From: Bacillaceae bacterium Marseille-Q3522 | GTDB lineage: Bacteria > Bacillota > Bacilli > Bacillales > Cytobacillaceae | DNA length: 61,448 nucleotides | Assembly: GCA_017898095.1 (NCBI GenBank) | Contig: JAGKQJ010000004.1 | Coordinates: 1 to 61,448 of the forward strand | Direction of reading: 5' to 3' | Shown: positions 53,570-61,448 of the stretch, one piece after another | Layout: every line of letters begins with the position of its first letter | Position numbering within the stretch: the stretch's first letter is position 1 | Program-made: the position numbers and the translations under genes | Notes under the pieces: generated by a model | The model's database searches: none | What the model was told of the DNA's origin: nothing | Seen by the model: only the letters and a program-made list of their open reading frames with translations

Positions 53570-54113
53570 CAGAAAGTGATGTATCTTAATATTGCCAGCT
53601 TACAAAATAGTAACTCTTGTAAGAATCAAAGAAATTTGATGGACACAATTTTAATCGATTAGATCCTTCGATGGAGAATCCGGTTTCGTCTTTGTCCTTA
53701 TGATGCTGATGATCATCCTTCTCGTGCTGCATGACCGCCGGCGCGCAATGCGCGGAGAATCTTGACCATCCGCGCTATGGCTTCCATACCGGCAAATTTC
53801 TCTGACTGCTTCTTTTTTCGTTCCTCGTGTTCTAACTGTGTTAAAGACTTGCTAATCGGCAAGTCTTTTTTCAAAAGATAAAAAAGTATAAAGTTTTGCT
53901 ACACAGAACGCTTGTGGTATTTTTTTAATTATGGGTACAAATGTTTTAAGACAGATATTTTTTAAACATCATACTCATTGGGAAACGTATGAAGATAGAA
54001 TACACAGTTGTAGTTTAAGAACGTGTTTGAGCAGTTCTGTAAGGAGTTTTAATGAGAAATTGGTTTTAGGAACTTCTCTGAATGACATCATTTTTCTTTT
54101 AGGAGGGAACAAC
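53570..54113 (+). other. Gap with a GC-rich membrane-tail fragment and a terminator
   Basis: At about 53671-53767 an open stretch reads GFVFVLMMLMIILLVLHDRR and then RAMRGES with a stop. It looks like the last transmembrane helix and tail of a transporter of foreign, GC-richer origin. A terminator follows at 53843. The rest is non-coding. Confidence 0.45.
53843..53870 (+). terminator. Rho-independent terminator
   Basis: AAAGACTTGC / GCAAGTCTTT with a 6-base loop is followed by TTT. Confidence 0.85.
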
Positions 54114-54485
54114 ATGGAAGTTTTTGCAGAATATTTAGCTCATATTGATAACCCGCAACATCGGGCGCGAATGGAAGAAGTTTTCGGATGGATAACGAAG
54201 CAATTCCCAAATTTAGTGCCAAAAATTGCGTGGAAACAGCCAATGTTTACCGATCACGGCACATTTATTATTGGCTTTAGCGTAGCCAAACATCATATGT
54301 CTGTTTCCCCTGAACGGGCAGGGATGGTTCAATTAGCTGAAGAAATTGTCCAGTCTGGCTACGATCACACCAAGCAGTTGGTACGTATCCCGTGGAATTG
54401 TCCGGTTGATTACTCATTACTTGAGAAAATGATCGAGTTTAATATTTTGGATAAGGCAGACTGTTCAACTTTTTGGCGGAAATAA
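54114..54485 (+). CDS. DUF1801 domain protein (YdhG-like), 123 aa
   Basis: ATG 54114 follows AGGAGGG; an upstream extension of the frame is non-coding. The protein is a single DUF1801 domain: EYLAHIDNPQHRARMEEVFG, PKIAWKQPMFTDHGTFIIGF, AKHHMSVSPERAGM and LVRIPWNCPVDYSLLEKMIE. Bacillus relatives are described as intracellular iron chaperone-like (frataxin-like fold) proteins. It is monocistronic, with a terminator directly behind. Confidence 0.87.
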   Translation: MEVFAEYLAHIDNPQHRARMEEVFGWITKQFPNLVPKIAWKQPMFTDHGTFIIGFSVAKHHMSVSPERAGMVQLAEEIVQSGYDHTKQLVRIPWNCPVDYSLLEKMIEFNILDKADCSTFWRK

Positions 54486-54507
54486 AAAAATGGAGATAGG
54501 AATATAA

Positions 54508-54537
54508 AAAAGATCTGATTTATCAGATCTTTTTTTG
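54508..54537 (+). terminator. Terminator of the DUF1801 gene
   Basis: AAAGATCTGAT / ATCAGATCTTT with a 2-base loop is followed by TTTT. Confidence 0.9.
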
Positions 54538-54597
54538 CAGGTAGGAAAGGATAAAAATTTTAACCTACCGCATTGTGCAACTACTTCTCTGACGTCG

Positions 54598-54732
54598 CCA
54601 AAAGGAGAAAGCGGTCATTGGCGGATTCCGAAGAAGTATTTCAAGATTACCCTTGAAGAAGCACGGAAGCGGAAAGCGTTTGAACGAGAATTAAATGACT
54701 TTAATTCAGCAAATAGGGAGGACTTCTTATGA
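54598..54732 (+). pseudogene. C-terminal fragment of an unrecognised gene
   Basis: About 45 codons reading SGHWRIPKKYFKITLEEARK and then ELNDFNSANREDFL end 4 bases into the next gene. There is no ribosome site. A frame-broken relative occurs at 44812-44912. I take it for the tail of a deleted gene whose remains were duplicated within the genome. Confidence 0.4.
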
Positions 54733-55277
54733 AATATAATCATCAAAATAAAACAATTACCACGAAAAGACTGGTACTAAGACTGTTTCAAAAAGCAGAT
54801 GCAGTAGCTGTTACTAAACTTTGCAATAATTATAATATTTATAAAAGTACTTTGTACCTGCCTTATCCATACTCTTTAGAGGATGCTTTATCATGGATTG
54901 AACACCATCCTGATAATTTTAACGCCAATAAATTATATGAATTTGCTATAACCGATAAGGAAAGAGAGGAATTATTTGGAGCGATAGCACTATCTAACAA
55001 TCAAAAGTTTCAAAATGGTGAAATAGCCTATTGGATTGGTGAAGAATTTTGGGGAAATGGATATGCTACAGAGGCAGCACAAGCGGTATTACAATTTGCG
55101 TTTGAAGAAAAGCATTATCATAAAGTATTTGCCCGCTACTTTCGTTCAAATCCAGCTTCAGGTAGAGTTATGAAAAAAATAGGCATGAAAAAAGAAGGGG
55201 AATTCATTGACCATGTGAGGAAACAAAATCGCTATGAAGATCTGGTATATTATGGGATTATTAATTCAATAGGATGA
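54729..55277 (+). CDS. RimJ/RimL-type GNAT acetyltransferase (182 aa)
   Basis: Typical features are TITTKRLVLRLFQKADAVAV at the start, then IAYWIGEEFWGNGYATEAAQAVLQFAF (acetyl-CoA loop G-N-G-Y-A-T-E-A) and VFARYFRSNPASGRVMKKIGMKKEG. The family acetylates N-terminal amines of ribosomal proteins or small-molecule amines and confers some resistances. ATG 54729 follows AGGGAGG and overlaps the preceding fragment. The substrate is unknown. Confidence 0.92.
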   Translation: MKYNHQNKTITTKRLVLRLFQKADAVAVTKLCNNYNIYKSTLYLPYPYSLEDALSWIEHHPDNFNANKLYEFAITDKEREELFGAIALSNNQKFQNGEIAYWIGEEFWGNGYATEAAQAVLQFAFEEKHYHKVFARYFRSNPASGRVMKKIGMKKEGEFIDHVRKQNRYEDLVYYGIINSIG

Positions 55278-55392
55278 TAGATCCAAAGCTTTTTCTCCGG
55301 GCAAAATTAGCAGAGTGCAACTTCTTAGGAAAGCAACTGGATAAATGGTAAAATTGCAGAAGGAAATCTGGAAAAATGAAAGGGGAATTAAC

Positions 55393-56361
55393 ATGATAAA
55401 ATTTGAAAATGTATCAAAAAGATATGAAGACGGTACCGTTGCAGTTAATTCCTTAAATTTGGAAATAAAACAAGGGGAATTCTTTGTTATTATCGGTCCA
55501 AGCGGATGCGGAAAAACAACGACTCTGAAAATGATTAATCGCTTAATTCCTCTTTCAGATGGAACGATTTTTATTAATGGTAAAAAAATAAGTGAGTACG
55601 ACATCCATGAATTGAGATGGAACATCGGTTATGTTCTGCAACAGATTGCCCTTTTTCCCCATATGACGATTGAAGAAAATATTACAGTTGTTCCTGAAAT
55701 GAAAAAATGGTCTAAAGAGAAAATGAAGCAAAGAGCTAACGAGCTTATCAATATGGTAGGTCTAGATCCCGAAACCTATGCAGGCAGGAAACCGAATGAA
55801 TTATCTGGTGGCGAGCAACAAAGAGTAGGTGTCATTCGGGCCCTTGCCGCGGATCCGGAAATTATTTTAATGGATGAACCATTTAGTGCTTTGGATCCGA
55901 TTAGCCGGGAGAAACTCCAGGACGATATGATAGATCTAAAAAAAAGCTTGAAAAAGACGACGGTTTTTGTTACCCATGATATGAAAGAGGCGCTAAAACT
56001 TGCTGATCGGATTTGCATTATGAAGGAAGGGGAAATTGTTCAAATTGGAACACCACATGAACTTGTTACGAACCCTGCTAATGACTTTGTCAGAGAATTT
56101 GTTGGGGATCAGTACGGGAAATGGACAGATGAAATTGACCTGGAAGCGATTGTGCAGACGTTAGACGAAAATGAAATGCTACATACTTTTTCAAATGTTA
56201 TCCCCGTGTCAATCCCTTTAAAAGATATATTGAAAAATTTGGCTGAACATGAACAGCTTCTAGTGGAGAAGGATGGGAGGACAATCGGTTTTATCAACCG
56301 ACAAACCGTTATCCAATATTTATCTACTAAACTGCAGGAAAGGGGGATGACAAATGAGTGA
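55393..56361 (+). CDS. Osmoprotectant/ergothioneine-type ABC importer ATPase
   Basis: ATG 55393 follows GAAAGGGG. The nucleotide-binding domain has Walker A GPSGCGKTTT, signature LSGGEQQRVGVIRAL, Walker B IILMDEPFSALDP and the H-loop VTHDMKE. The C-terminal about 80 residues (LVEKDGRTIGFINRQTVIQY) form a short CBS-like tail as in OpuCA/OpuBA. It is translationally coupled to the fused permease-binding protein. The pair resembles BilE/EgtUV-type systems taking up quaternary amines such as betaine, carnitine or ergothioneine. Confidence 0.9.
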   Translation: MIKFENVSKRYEDGTVAVNSLNLEIKQGEFFVIIGPSGCGKTTTLKMINRLIPLSDGTIFINGKKISEYDIHELRWNIGYVLQQIALFPHMTIEENITVVPEMKKWSKEKMKQRANELINMVGLDPETYAGRKPNELSGGEQQRVGVIRALAADPEIILMDEPFSALDPISREKLQDDMIDLKKSLKKTTVFVTHDMKEALKLADRICIMKEGEIVQIGTPHELVTNPANDFVREFVGDQYGKWTDEIDLEAIVQTLDENEMLHTFSNVIPVSIPLKDILKNLAEHEQLLVEKDGRTIGFINRQTVIQYLSTKLQERGMTNE

Positions 56362-57889
56362 GTTTCTACAAGTATTTCAAGAAAGAAATAACGAGCTGGT
56401 GAGTTCCTTACTTGAGCATATCGAGATAACGTTAATCGCCCTTTTCTTTTCTGTTCTAATTGCTATTCCATTAGGCATTTATTTAACCAGGCATAAAAGA
56501 ATCGCTGAAGGAATAATTGGCATTGCATCTGTCGTTCAAACGATTCCATCTTTGGCGTTGTTGGGTATCCTGATTCCCATATTTGGAATCGGAAAAGTGC
56601 CGGCGATTATTGCTCTTGTTGCTTATGCAATTTTACCAATTTTAAGAAATACATATACAGGCATTAAAGAAGTAGATCCATCTTTAATCGAAGCGGCTCA
56701 TGCAATGGGGATGAATCCGAGAAAAAGGTTAATCAAAGTGGAGATTCCGCTTGCAATGCCTGTTATTATGGCAGGGATCCGAACGGCCATGGTATTAATT
56801 ATCGGTACCGCCACTCTTGCCGCTTTAATTGGTGCCGGAGGGTTAGGAGATATCATTCTGCTTGGGATTGATCGAAATAATGCAAATTTAATTCTACTTG
56901 GGGCAATACCAGCTGCATTACTTGCCATCCTGTTTGATTATTTGCTTAAAAAATTCGAACATCTCTCACACAAGAAATCGCTAATATCAATAGGGATGAT
57001 CGCGGTCTTAGCTTTCGTTATCATCGTGATCCCGTTTATTGGCAATCAAAATCAAAAAATTGTGATTGCGGGAAAACTTGGTTCAGAGCCGGAAATTTTA
57101 ATCAATATGTACAAAATTTTAATTGAAGAAGAGACTGATCTAAAGGTGGAATTGAAGCCGGGACTCGGCAAAACCTCATTCGTTTTCAATGCATTAAATT
57201 CGGGAAGCATTGATATTTATCCGGAATTTACAGGGACAGCCATTTCCGAATTTTTAAAAGAAACCGCGAAAAGTACCGATCGAGAAGAAGTGTACCAACA
57301 AGCAAAAGAAGGATTATTGGAGCGGTTCGATATGGCCCTGCTGGAACCGATGCAATATAATAACACGTATGCATTGGCGGTACCAATAGATGTTGCCGAT
57401 CAATTCGGGTTAGAAACGATTTCCGATTTGCAAGGAGTCGAGGACAATATCAAAGCCGGATTCACATTGGAATTTACGGATCGTGAAGATGGTTACCTGG
57501 GCATTCAAGATTTGTACGGGATTCAGTTTTCTAATCTCGTAACAATGGAACCGAAACTTCGCTATGTCGCTGTCGAATCAGGTGAAATTAACTTAGTGGA
57601 TGCCTATTCTACGGACAGTGAGTTACGGCAATACGATCTTAAAGTGTTGGAAGATGATCAACAGTTGTTCCCGCCATATCAAGGCGCACCACTATTAAGA
57701 GATGAAACTGCTAAAGAGTATCCAGAAATTGTCGCTGCATTAAATAAACTAGCTGGAAAAATAACAGATGACGAAATGAGAGAAATGAATTATCAAGTAA
57801 ATGTTGAAGGAAAAAGTCCATTTGACGTAGCGGAGGAGTATTTGGAAAAAGAACAATTAATTTTCCAATCGAATCTGTCTAACCAATAA
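56354..57889 (+). CDS. ABC permease fused to substrate-binding domain (OpuCB-OpuCC / EgtU-type), 511 aa
   Basis: The first about 215 residues form a BPD-type permease with the EAA loop (IEAAHAMGMNPRKRLIKVEI) and six membrane helices. After a further helix (LISIGMIAVLAFVIIVIPF) comes an extracytoplasmic OpuAC-type binding domain: IVIAGKLGSEPEILINMYKI, DIYPEFTGTAISEFL, VESGEINLVDAYSTDSEL. This fusion is known in EgtU/BilEB and some OpuF proteins. The binding-site residues cannot be assigned by eye, so the choice between ergothioneine and betaine-like substrates is open. It overlaps the ATPase gene by 8 bases. Confidence 0.9.
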   Translation: MSEFLQVFQERNNELVSSLLEHIEITLIALFFSVLIAIPLGIYLTRHKRIAEGIIGIASVVQTIPSLALLGILIPIFGIGKVPAIIALVAYAILPILRNTYTGIKEVDPSLIEAAHAMGMNPRKRLIKVEIPLAMPVIMAGIRTAMVLIIGTATLAALIGAGGLGDIILLGIDRNNANLILLGAIPAALLAILFDYLLKKFEHLSHKKSLISIGMIAVLAFVIIVIPFIGNQNQKIVIAGKLGSEPEILINMYKILIEEETDLKVELKPGLGKTSFVFNALNSGSIDIYPEFTGTAISEFLKETAKSTDREEVYQQAKEGLLERFDMALLEPMQYNNTYALAVPIDVADQFGLETISDLQGVEDNIKAGFTLEFTDREDGYLGIQDLYGIQFSNLVTMEPKLRYVAVESGEINLVDAYSTDSELRQYDLKVLEDDQQLFPPYQGAPLLRDETAKEYPEIVAALNKLAGKITDDEMREMNYQVNVEGKSPFDVAEEYLEKEQLIFQSNLSNQ

Positions 57890-57922
57890 GCGAAAAAACT
57901 ATCCAATTTAGGAGGATCCGCC

Positions 57923-58810
57923 ATGCAAAGAATAGTTCCGCATTTATGGTATAACAAGGAAGCGAAAGAAGCTGCGTTATTTTATATTTCTTTATTTGAC
58001 AATTCTAAACTTTTAAATGTGACAGTTCTGGAAAATACCCCTTCCGGAGATGCAGAACTGGTCAACTTTGAATTGGCAGGGCAACGATTCGATGCAATCA
58101 GTGCAGGACCTTACTTCAAATTTAATCCTTCCTTTTCCTTGATGGTAGCCTGTTATTCTGTCGAGGAAGTAAACACAAAGTGGAAAGCTTTCATAGATGG
58201 AGGAAGCGAATTAATGCCACTCGGTGAATACCCTTTTAACAAATGGTATGGGTGGGTGCAAGATCGGTATGGTCTGTCTTGGCAGTTGATGCTGACGGAA
58301 AAAGACCAACCACTTCAAAAGATTACCCCGAGCTTTCTTTTCTCAAGTGATTCATGCGGGAAAGCAGAAGAAGCAGTTCAATACTATACGGAAATATTCG
58401 AAAATTCAAGTGTTGGATTCATTAGCAGATACGGAGAAGGAGAAGCATCGTCATTAAAGGCAAAGGTGAATTATGCCTCTTTTCAGCTAAGTGGTAATCA
58501 TTTTTCGGCAATGGATAATGCGATGGACGTAGATTTCAATTTCAATGAAGCATTTTCACTAATTGTAAATTGTAAAGATCAGCAAGAAATTGATTACTAT
58601 TGGGATAAGCTTTCTGCGGTACCTGAAGCGGAACAATGCGGCTGGGTAAAAGATAAATTTGGCGTTTCATGGCAGATTGTTCCTGATAACATAGATGAAG
58701 TCTTGTTTAAAGGTTCAGGTGATGAAAAGAAAAGAGTCACTGAGGCATTCTTAAAAATGAAAAAAATTGATTTACGCGCATTGGAAAATTCCCGCCTCGG
58801 CATACAATAA
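57923..58810 (+). CDS. Tandem VOC/PhnB-like protein (295 aa)
   Basis: Two repeats of the '3-dmu-9_3-mt'/PhnB-like fold. The first covers about residues 1-130 (IVPHLWYNKEAKEAALFYIS, ending YGWVQDRYGLSWQLML). The second covers about 135-265 (ITPSFLFSSDSCGKAEEAVQ, ending CGWVKDKFGVSWQIVP). The closing 'GWV.D.(Y/F)G.SWQ' is diagnostic. Such proteins belong to the glyoxalase superfamily; the function is unknown. AGGAGG precedes the ATG, 33 bases after the importer operon. Confidence 0.88.
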   Translation: MQRIVPHLWYNKEAKEAALFYISLFDNSKLLNVTVLENTPSGDAELVNFELAGQRFDAISAGPYFKFNPSFSLMVACYSVEEVNTKWKAFIDGGSELMPLGEYPFNKWYGWVQDRYGLSWQLMLTEKDQPLQKITPSFLFSSDSCGKAEEAVQYYTEIFENSSVGFISRYGEGEASSLKAKVNYASFQLSGNHFSAMDNAMDVDFNFNEAFSLIVNCKDQQEIDYYWDKLSAVPEAEQCGWVKDKFGVSWQIVPDNIDEVLFKGSGDEKKRVTEAFLKMKKIDLRALENSRLGIQ

Positions 58811-58839
58811 CAAATGAAACTTAAATAACATGATGTAGT

Positions 58840-58866
58840 ATTAGTTAAGAACACTAATCTTTTTAC
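58840..58866 (+). terminator. Short terminator after VOC gene
   Basis: ATTAGT / ACTAAT with a 7-base loop is followed by CTTTTTA. The stem is only six pairs. Confidence 0.5.
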
Positions 58867-58886
58867 AGGTATTTTCAAAGCATAGG

Positions 58887-58955
58887 ATGACTCCTTTTTA
58901 TTAGGGATTGGCACAGATCCACACCACCGCCATCAACCTAATTATCAGGAGTCAT
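58887..58955. repeat. 69-base imperfect hairpin of unknown role
   Basis: The outer stem ATGACTCCT / AGGAGTCAT encloses an inner stem ATTAGG / CCTAAT and a GC-richer loop (CCACACCACCGCCATC). TTTTAT follows on the plus strand and TTTTT lies next to the left arm. It may be a terminator or the remainder of a small insertion sequence. Confidence 0.45.
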
Positions 58956-59054
58956 TTTATCCATAACATCTGAATGTTCCATTAATAAAAAATATTACAA
59001 TTTCTTATGCAAATTCCCTGTGCTAGCTTTAGAAACATAGAATGGTATGTCTTC

Positions 59055-59084
59055 AGAAAAAAAGCAACTCCATAGAGCTGCTTT
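59055..59084 (-). terminator. Terminator of the SpoVK-like pseudogene
   Basis: AAAGCAGCTC / GAGTTGCTTT on the minus strand (loop TATG) is followed by TTTTTCT, 28 bases past the pseudogene stop. Confidence 0.8.
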
Positions 59085-59112
59085 CTCTTGTTCGCATATA
59101 AAAGAGAAGGTG

Positions 59113-59825
59113 TTATTCGTTTTTTATAAAACCAATATTTGTATGAGACTGGTTGGATAAAATTCTTTCAGATTGAAGGATCTCGTTTGCTGCTTTTTGT
59201 AAATCAATCGTTTGCATCATGTTAAATTCTTTTTCGTCACGCTCTGCTTTATAACTAATGGCAGTTTGAAATAATTTTCGCATTAGCCGCCCGTTCCCTA
59301 AATTGGATTCCTGTAATTGGGACATTTCATATAGAAAGGATTTAATTACTTTTCTTGCTGCCAGCTTATTTGTAAATGTGTAATCCGCATGTTTCATAAA
59401 AAATTCAAAAATCGCAAGCAACTCTTTTTTATTTAGTCAGGAAATTCTAATACATTTGTTAAACGGGAACGAAGACCGGGATTTGCTTGCTTTATAAATT
59501 CGCGCATTTTATTTGTATATCCGGCAAAAATCACCAAAGTGTCCGGGTTATTTTCCATCTGGCGAATAATCTCAGCCATGGCCTCATTTGCAAAACTATC
59601 CGCTTGATTTTTGTCCATTAAACTATATGCTTCATCGATAAACAGAGTCCCGCCTTTTGCATCTTCAAATAGGTTGGCAACAGGTTCTGTTATCACTCTG
59701 ATTTCATAATCAAGATCAAAATATATTTCCTTATCATTGGAAGTTAATATCGGTAGATCATTTTGCTTGCGGCTATTGCTGAAATAAGTTGAAATATAAA
59801 TGATAAACCGCGTATCTTCGTGCAT
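59113..59825 (-). pseudogene. spoVK: SpoVK/CbxX-type AAA+ ATPase remnant, truncated and frameshifted
   Basis: The minus-strand frame 59825-59433 carries the AAA Walker B (GGTLFIDEAYSLMDKNQADS) and the sensor/arginine region (LVIFAGYTNKMREFIKQANP, then GLRSRLTNVLEFPD). It then hits a stop; the match resumes in another frame at 59421 (LLAIFEFFMKHADYTFTNKL, NGRLMRKLFQTAISYKAERD). Walker A and the whole N-terminal part are missing, and the first 40 residues do not match the family well. SpoVK is a sporulation ATPase in Bacillus. Confidence 0.82.
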
Positions 59826-60145
59826 TTCTTGAGTAGGCAGTGAAAAATAATTATCTAAAATAATGATCGGATAAATTTCATTATACCAATATGGTTTTTG
59901 TTAGTTGGGTTGTGTATTGCATTTGTTGCAAATTTTTTTTAACACACTTACATATTGGCACCTGATATGACAGCAATCAAAGCGTGAACAGCCGAACAGA
60001 TCGTAAAAAAACATCGATGTATACAGCTGGTAATTCATCCGGCATAAAAGTTATTTTCTTATGTTTTTGAGAGTAATCATTCTGTCGGTGTAGTATAATA
60101 CTAGATATATACAAAGTCGGTTTGTTCGATAGGGGGGAGTACGCT
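59826..60145 (+). other. Upstream region of the LCP gene
   Basis: A perfect TATAAT at 60094-60099 probably serves the LCP gene; no good -35 box is seen, and an ECF-type promoter is not excluded. No gene is recognised. Confidence 0.45.
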
Positions 60146-61087
60146 TTGGTTGGATCAAGGAGAATGAAAAAAGAGAAGAGCAAGAAAAAGCGCACCTGGT
60201 TGCGGGTTGTCTCCATTGTCTTACTTTTATTGGTAGTTGGTGCCGGTATTTTTGTTTATTCTATTTATCACAATACGAGACAGACCGTTGAAAAAATGCA
60301 GCATGAAACACCATCAATTGATACAGCTGTCGGGGAAAAGAAACTCAATAAACAAGAGACGATTAACGTCCTTTTATTAGGTGTAGATGAGCGCCAGGGC
60401 GATGCGGGAAGGTCTGATGCATTGATGGTAATGGCACTTGATCCGCAGCATGAATCGATGAAAATCGTAAGTATTCCACGTGATACAAGAACGGAAATCG
60501 CTGGCCGCGGAACAATGGATAAAATCAATCATGCTTATGCATTTGGCGGCGTCGATATGTCAATTGACACGGTTGAAAACTTTTTAAATATTGAAATGGA
60601 TTACTATTTGCGAATGAATATGGAAGGTCTTTCCGAATTAGTCGATGCAGTCGGGGGAATCACGGTTGATAACCAATCCGACTGGTATGACGAAGGCTAT
60701 TATCAGAAAGGATTCCACTATAAAAAAGGGTCGATTACCTTAAACGGACCGCAAACGATGGGATATGTACGTATGCGCCATATGGACAGCGATTTTGCCC
60801 GCACCGGCAGACAACGTCAAGTCATTCAAGCAATTATTGAAAAAGGGGCAAGTATTGTCTCTATTACCAGAATAAATGATATTTTACAGACGTTAGGAAA
60901 CAATATTCAAACAAACATGGACTTTTCCGTAATGACCAACTTATTTCAAAATTATCGCAGCGCTTTGAATAACCAGGAGAATTATATGTTGCAAGGCAGC
61001 GGCACGACTATTGACGGTATTTACTACTATCAAGTACCTGAAGAAGAAGTTACCAAGGTGCATGATATGCTGGCAGGAGAATCATAA
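60146..61087 (+). CDS. LytR-CpsA-Psr (LCP) family cell-wall ligase
   Basis: A cationic N-terminus and one membrane helix (VVSIVLLLLVVGAGIFVYSI) precede the LCP domain: INVLLLGVDERQGDAGRSDALMV, IVSIPRDTRTEIAGRG (pyrophosphate-binding Arg/Asp), KINHAYAFGG, VDAVGGITVDN and YVRMRHMDSDFARTGRQRQV. LCP enzymes attach wall teichoic acid or other anionic glycopolymers to peptidoglycan on the outside of the membrane. The TTG at 60146 is 7 bases after GGGGGGAG. About 313 aa, intact. Confidence 0.94.
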   Translation: MVGSRRMKKEKSKKKRTWLRVVSIVLLLLVVGAGIFVYSIYHNTRQTVEKMQHETPSIDTAVGEKKLNKQETINVLLLGVDERQGDAGRSDALMVMALDPQHESMKIVSIPRDTRTEIAGRGTMDKINHAYAFGGVDMSIDTVENFLNIEMDYYLRMNMEGLSELVDAVGGITVDNQSDWYDEGYYQKGFHYKKGSITLNGPQTMGYVRMRHMDSDFARTGRQRQVIQAIIEKGASIVSITRINDILQTLGNNIQTNMDFSVMTNLFQNYRSALNNQENYMLQGSGTTIDGIYYYQVPEEEVTKVHDMLAGES

Positions 61088-61448
61088 GCCGGGGATAACA
61101 GTTTACCCAACGTAATCGATCTCTGTTACAAGGGAGGGGCAACAATACTTGAAAAGTGGTAGCAGATAACAATGCTTTTATGGGTGCATTTATTGAGTTA
61201 TTACAGCGATTAAAGTTAGGGGTAAAAAGAAGAAAATATAAGTCTTTTCATTTTAAGGTGTCACGAAAAGGTGACACCTCATTATTTATACAGTTTTCAT
61301 CATATTTTCGTGTATCAGTACATATTTTAACGAAATTGCCAGAAGTCCCCTTCCTCAAGGAACAAAGTGAGTAGGGAGGGGATGAATGGCAAGGTCTTAG
61401 ACGGTTTTGATTTCGTACTGCCAGTTATTTTGATGGCAGATACGATGC
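61088..61448 (+). other. Region after the LCP gene, with hairpin and possible partial ORF
   Basis: A short open frame at 61156-61374 runs across a terminator hairpin and is not credible. From ATG 61382 (GGGAGGGG just before it) the frame MNGKVLDGFDFVLPVILMAD stays open to the window end. It could be the start of a gene, but the spacing of the ribosome site is poor and no family is recognised. Confidence 0.3.
61256..61279 (+). terminator. Hairpin after the LCP gene
   Basis: AGGTGTCAC / GTGACACCT with a 6-base loop. The following bases (CATTATTTAT) are only moderately T-rich. Confidence 0.55.

Noticed and set aside
61156-61374. 72-codon ORF after the LCP gene
   Set aside because: It spans a terminator hairpin (61256-61279), has no ribosome site and matches nothing known.

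Overview
The window looks like Bacillaceae chromosome. It has low-GC coding, strong AGGAGG-type ribosome sites, frequent TTG/GTG starts, and the block sigW-rsiW-cdaA-cdaR-glmM-glmS in the order known from Bacillus, with a perfect SigW promoter and a glmS ribozyme. The species cannot be fixed from the sequence alone.

Region 1 (1-10.6 kb) is most of a RiPP biosynthetic operon cut by the left window edge. It encodes a split LanB dehydratase (glutamylation part), two stand-alone LanB-C/thiopeptide-type proteins, an ocin-ThiF-like partner, a YcaO cyclodehydratase, two SagB-type oxidoreductases, a second degenerate E1-like protein and an ABC exporter. This combination of azoline formation and dehydration, with two LanB-C-like proteins, points to a thiopeptide or a lanthipeptide/azole hybrid. 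No precursor gene is visible in the window.

Region 2 (10.6-16.2 kb) holds a YtrA-like GntR repressor with its palindromic operator and an ABC pair, an IclR regulator, a DJ-1/PfpI stress protein (yfkM) and a five-gene tRNA cluster (Glu-Val-Thr-Tyr-Gln). Region 3 (16.2-23.7 kb) is a catabolic locus: a divergent RpiR regulator, a fructose-family PTS EIIABC, a GH38 alpha-mannosidase and a GH13_18-type phosphorylase, probably for mannosyl- or glucosyl-glycerate.

Region 4 (24.1-32.3 kb) is core envelope-stress and cell-wall precursor physiology: SigW/RsiW, c-di-AMP synthesis, GlmM and GlmS. A 294-bp tandem repeat lies between glmM and glmS.

Region 5 (32.3-about 47 kb), downstream of glmS, is a variable zone. 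It starts with the scar of a Tn7-like transposon (end repeats, tnsA with a stop codon, a tnsB fragment) at the classical attTn7 position. After it come imported-looking genes (peptidase E, an Lsa-type ABC-F protein with an attenuator leader, DoxX) and many broken genes: dapA, MFS, nitronate monooxygenase, panC, LysR, MarR and map. It also contains a 327-nt structured mobile element; a 54-nt internally deleted copy of that element lies in front of yfkM.

Region 6 (47-61.4 kb) contains class III fbp, a lipoprotein/DUF6792/helical-protein locus with two in-frame stops, SRPBCC, DUF1801, GNAT and VOC genes, an osmoprotectant or ergothioneine-type ABC importer with a fused permease-binding protein, a broken SpoVK-like AAA gene and an LCP cell-wall ligase.
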